NCBI RefSeq assembly: GCF_034531395.1
Contig: NZ_JARVCO010000002.1
Location: 859,612 to 923,611 of the forward strand
Length of the DNA: 64,000 bases
DNA from: Pontiella agarivorans
GTDB lineage: Bacteria > Verrucomicrobiota > Kiritimatiellia > Kiritimatiellales > Pontiellaceae
Direction: 5' to 3'
The position numbers were made by a program, and so were the translations under genes. The notes beneath the pieces were generated by a model. It was not told where the DNA came from. It saw only the letters and a list, made by a program, of their open reading frames with translations, and did not search any database. This document shows, piece after piece, positions 63,849 to 64,000 of the stretch (position 1 is the first letter of the stretch; the number at the start of each line of letters is the position of its first letter).

Positions 63849-64000
63849 TTATTTCTTTATGAATCCGGCGTTTACCCAATTTGCAAAATCACCTGTATTG
63901 CCATCTCCGGCGGTGGTGACGACCAGGCGGACCTCACGTTGGCGTTCGGACAGTTCCACATCAAAACACCAGGTGCGGAGGGTATCCCTGCAGAGTTTGG
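63849..64000 (-). CDS. Partial NPCBM-like domain protein (C-terminus)
   Basis: Only the last 49 codons before the stop are in the window. FDVELSERQREVRLVVTTAGDGNTGDFANWVNAGF matches the end of NPCBM/NEW2-type carbohydrate-binding domains (AGDGN-x3-ADWVNAGF pattern). These are often at the C-terminus of sulfatases or glycoside hydrolases, so the gene probably belongs to the same catabolic region. Continues past the window. Confidence 0.7.
   Translation of the reverse strand, partial: KLCRDTLRTWCFDVELSERQREVRLVVTTAGDGNTGDFANWVNAGFIKK

Noticed and set aside
1..64000. CRISPR array, prophage or transposase genes
   Set aside because: No regular direct repeats with spacers, no integrase, transposase or phage structural genes were seen.

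Overview
The window looks like chromosomal DNA of an anaerobic marine bacterium of the Kiritimatiellota/Verrucomicrobiota type (Pontiella-like). This is inferred from gene content: many sulfatases and agar-active glycoside hydrolases without SusCD, a bacterial SHD1-domain protein, a class II (adenosylcobalamin) ribonucleotide reductase, a GH13_18 phosphorylase next to a GpgS-like synthase, and dispersed short repeats. No 16S or other phylogenetic marker is present, so the assignment is tentative.

Left part (1-15.8 kb): housekeeping genes (degenerate IspD-like protein, DCC protein, PhoH, DUF721/DciA-like, PurQ, PyrF). Then follows a probable glucosylglycerate (compatible solute) locus: GH13_18 phosphorylase, two GT4-like glycosyltransferases, an M20-type peptidase and a GpgS-like synthase. 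After it come nrdJ with a tandem NrdR-type operator and a two-gene STAS-like/GT2 unit.

Middle part (16-38 kb): a tight five-gene operon of two circularly permuted ATP-grasp proteins, two alpha-E domains (one fused) and two transglutaminase-type proteins, a conserved but biochemically uncharacterised peptide-ligase/transglutaminase system. Then aroK and a Dabb protein, a large exported haem-motif/beta-propeller/TPR protein, an LTA-synthase-like membrane protein, HrpA, a HAD phosphatase, a CBS protein, TrmB, and tRNA-Gly(TCC) with a strong terminator.

Right part (38.7-64 kb, all on the minus strand): a polysaccharide utilisation region, reading right to left: sensor kinase and NarL-type regulator, a giant nucleoside-hydrolase-like secreted protein, GH29 fucosidase-like, GH98, three sulfatases, GH86 and GH50 agarase/porphyranase-type enzymes, a TonB-like anchored protein, an SHD1 protein and a sodium/solute symporter. 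The inferred job is extracellular desulfation and depolymerisation of agar- or porphyran-type red-algal galactans followed by Na+-coupled uptake of small sugars. Three transcription units share a CTATC-N4-GAT-type operator about 105 bp upstream of their start codons.

Across the whole window a 15-17 bp palindrome, TTTCCA-RNNNY-TGGAAA, recurs at least 14 times in genes and gaps, far above chance. It is the strongest unexplained signal here.
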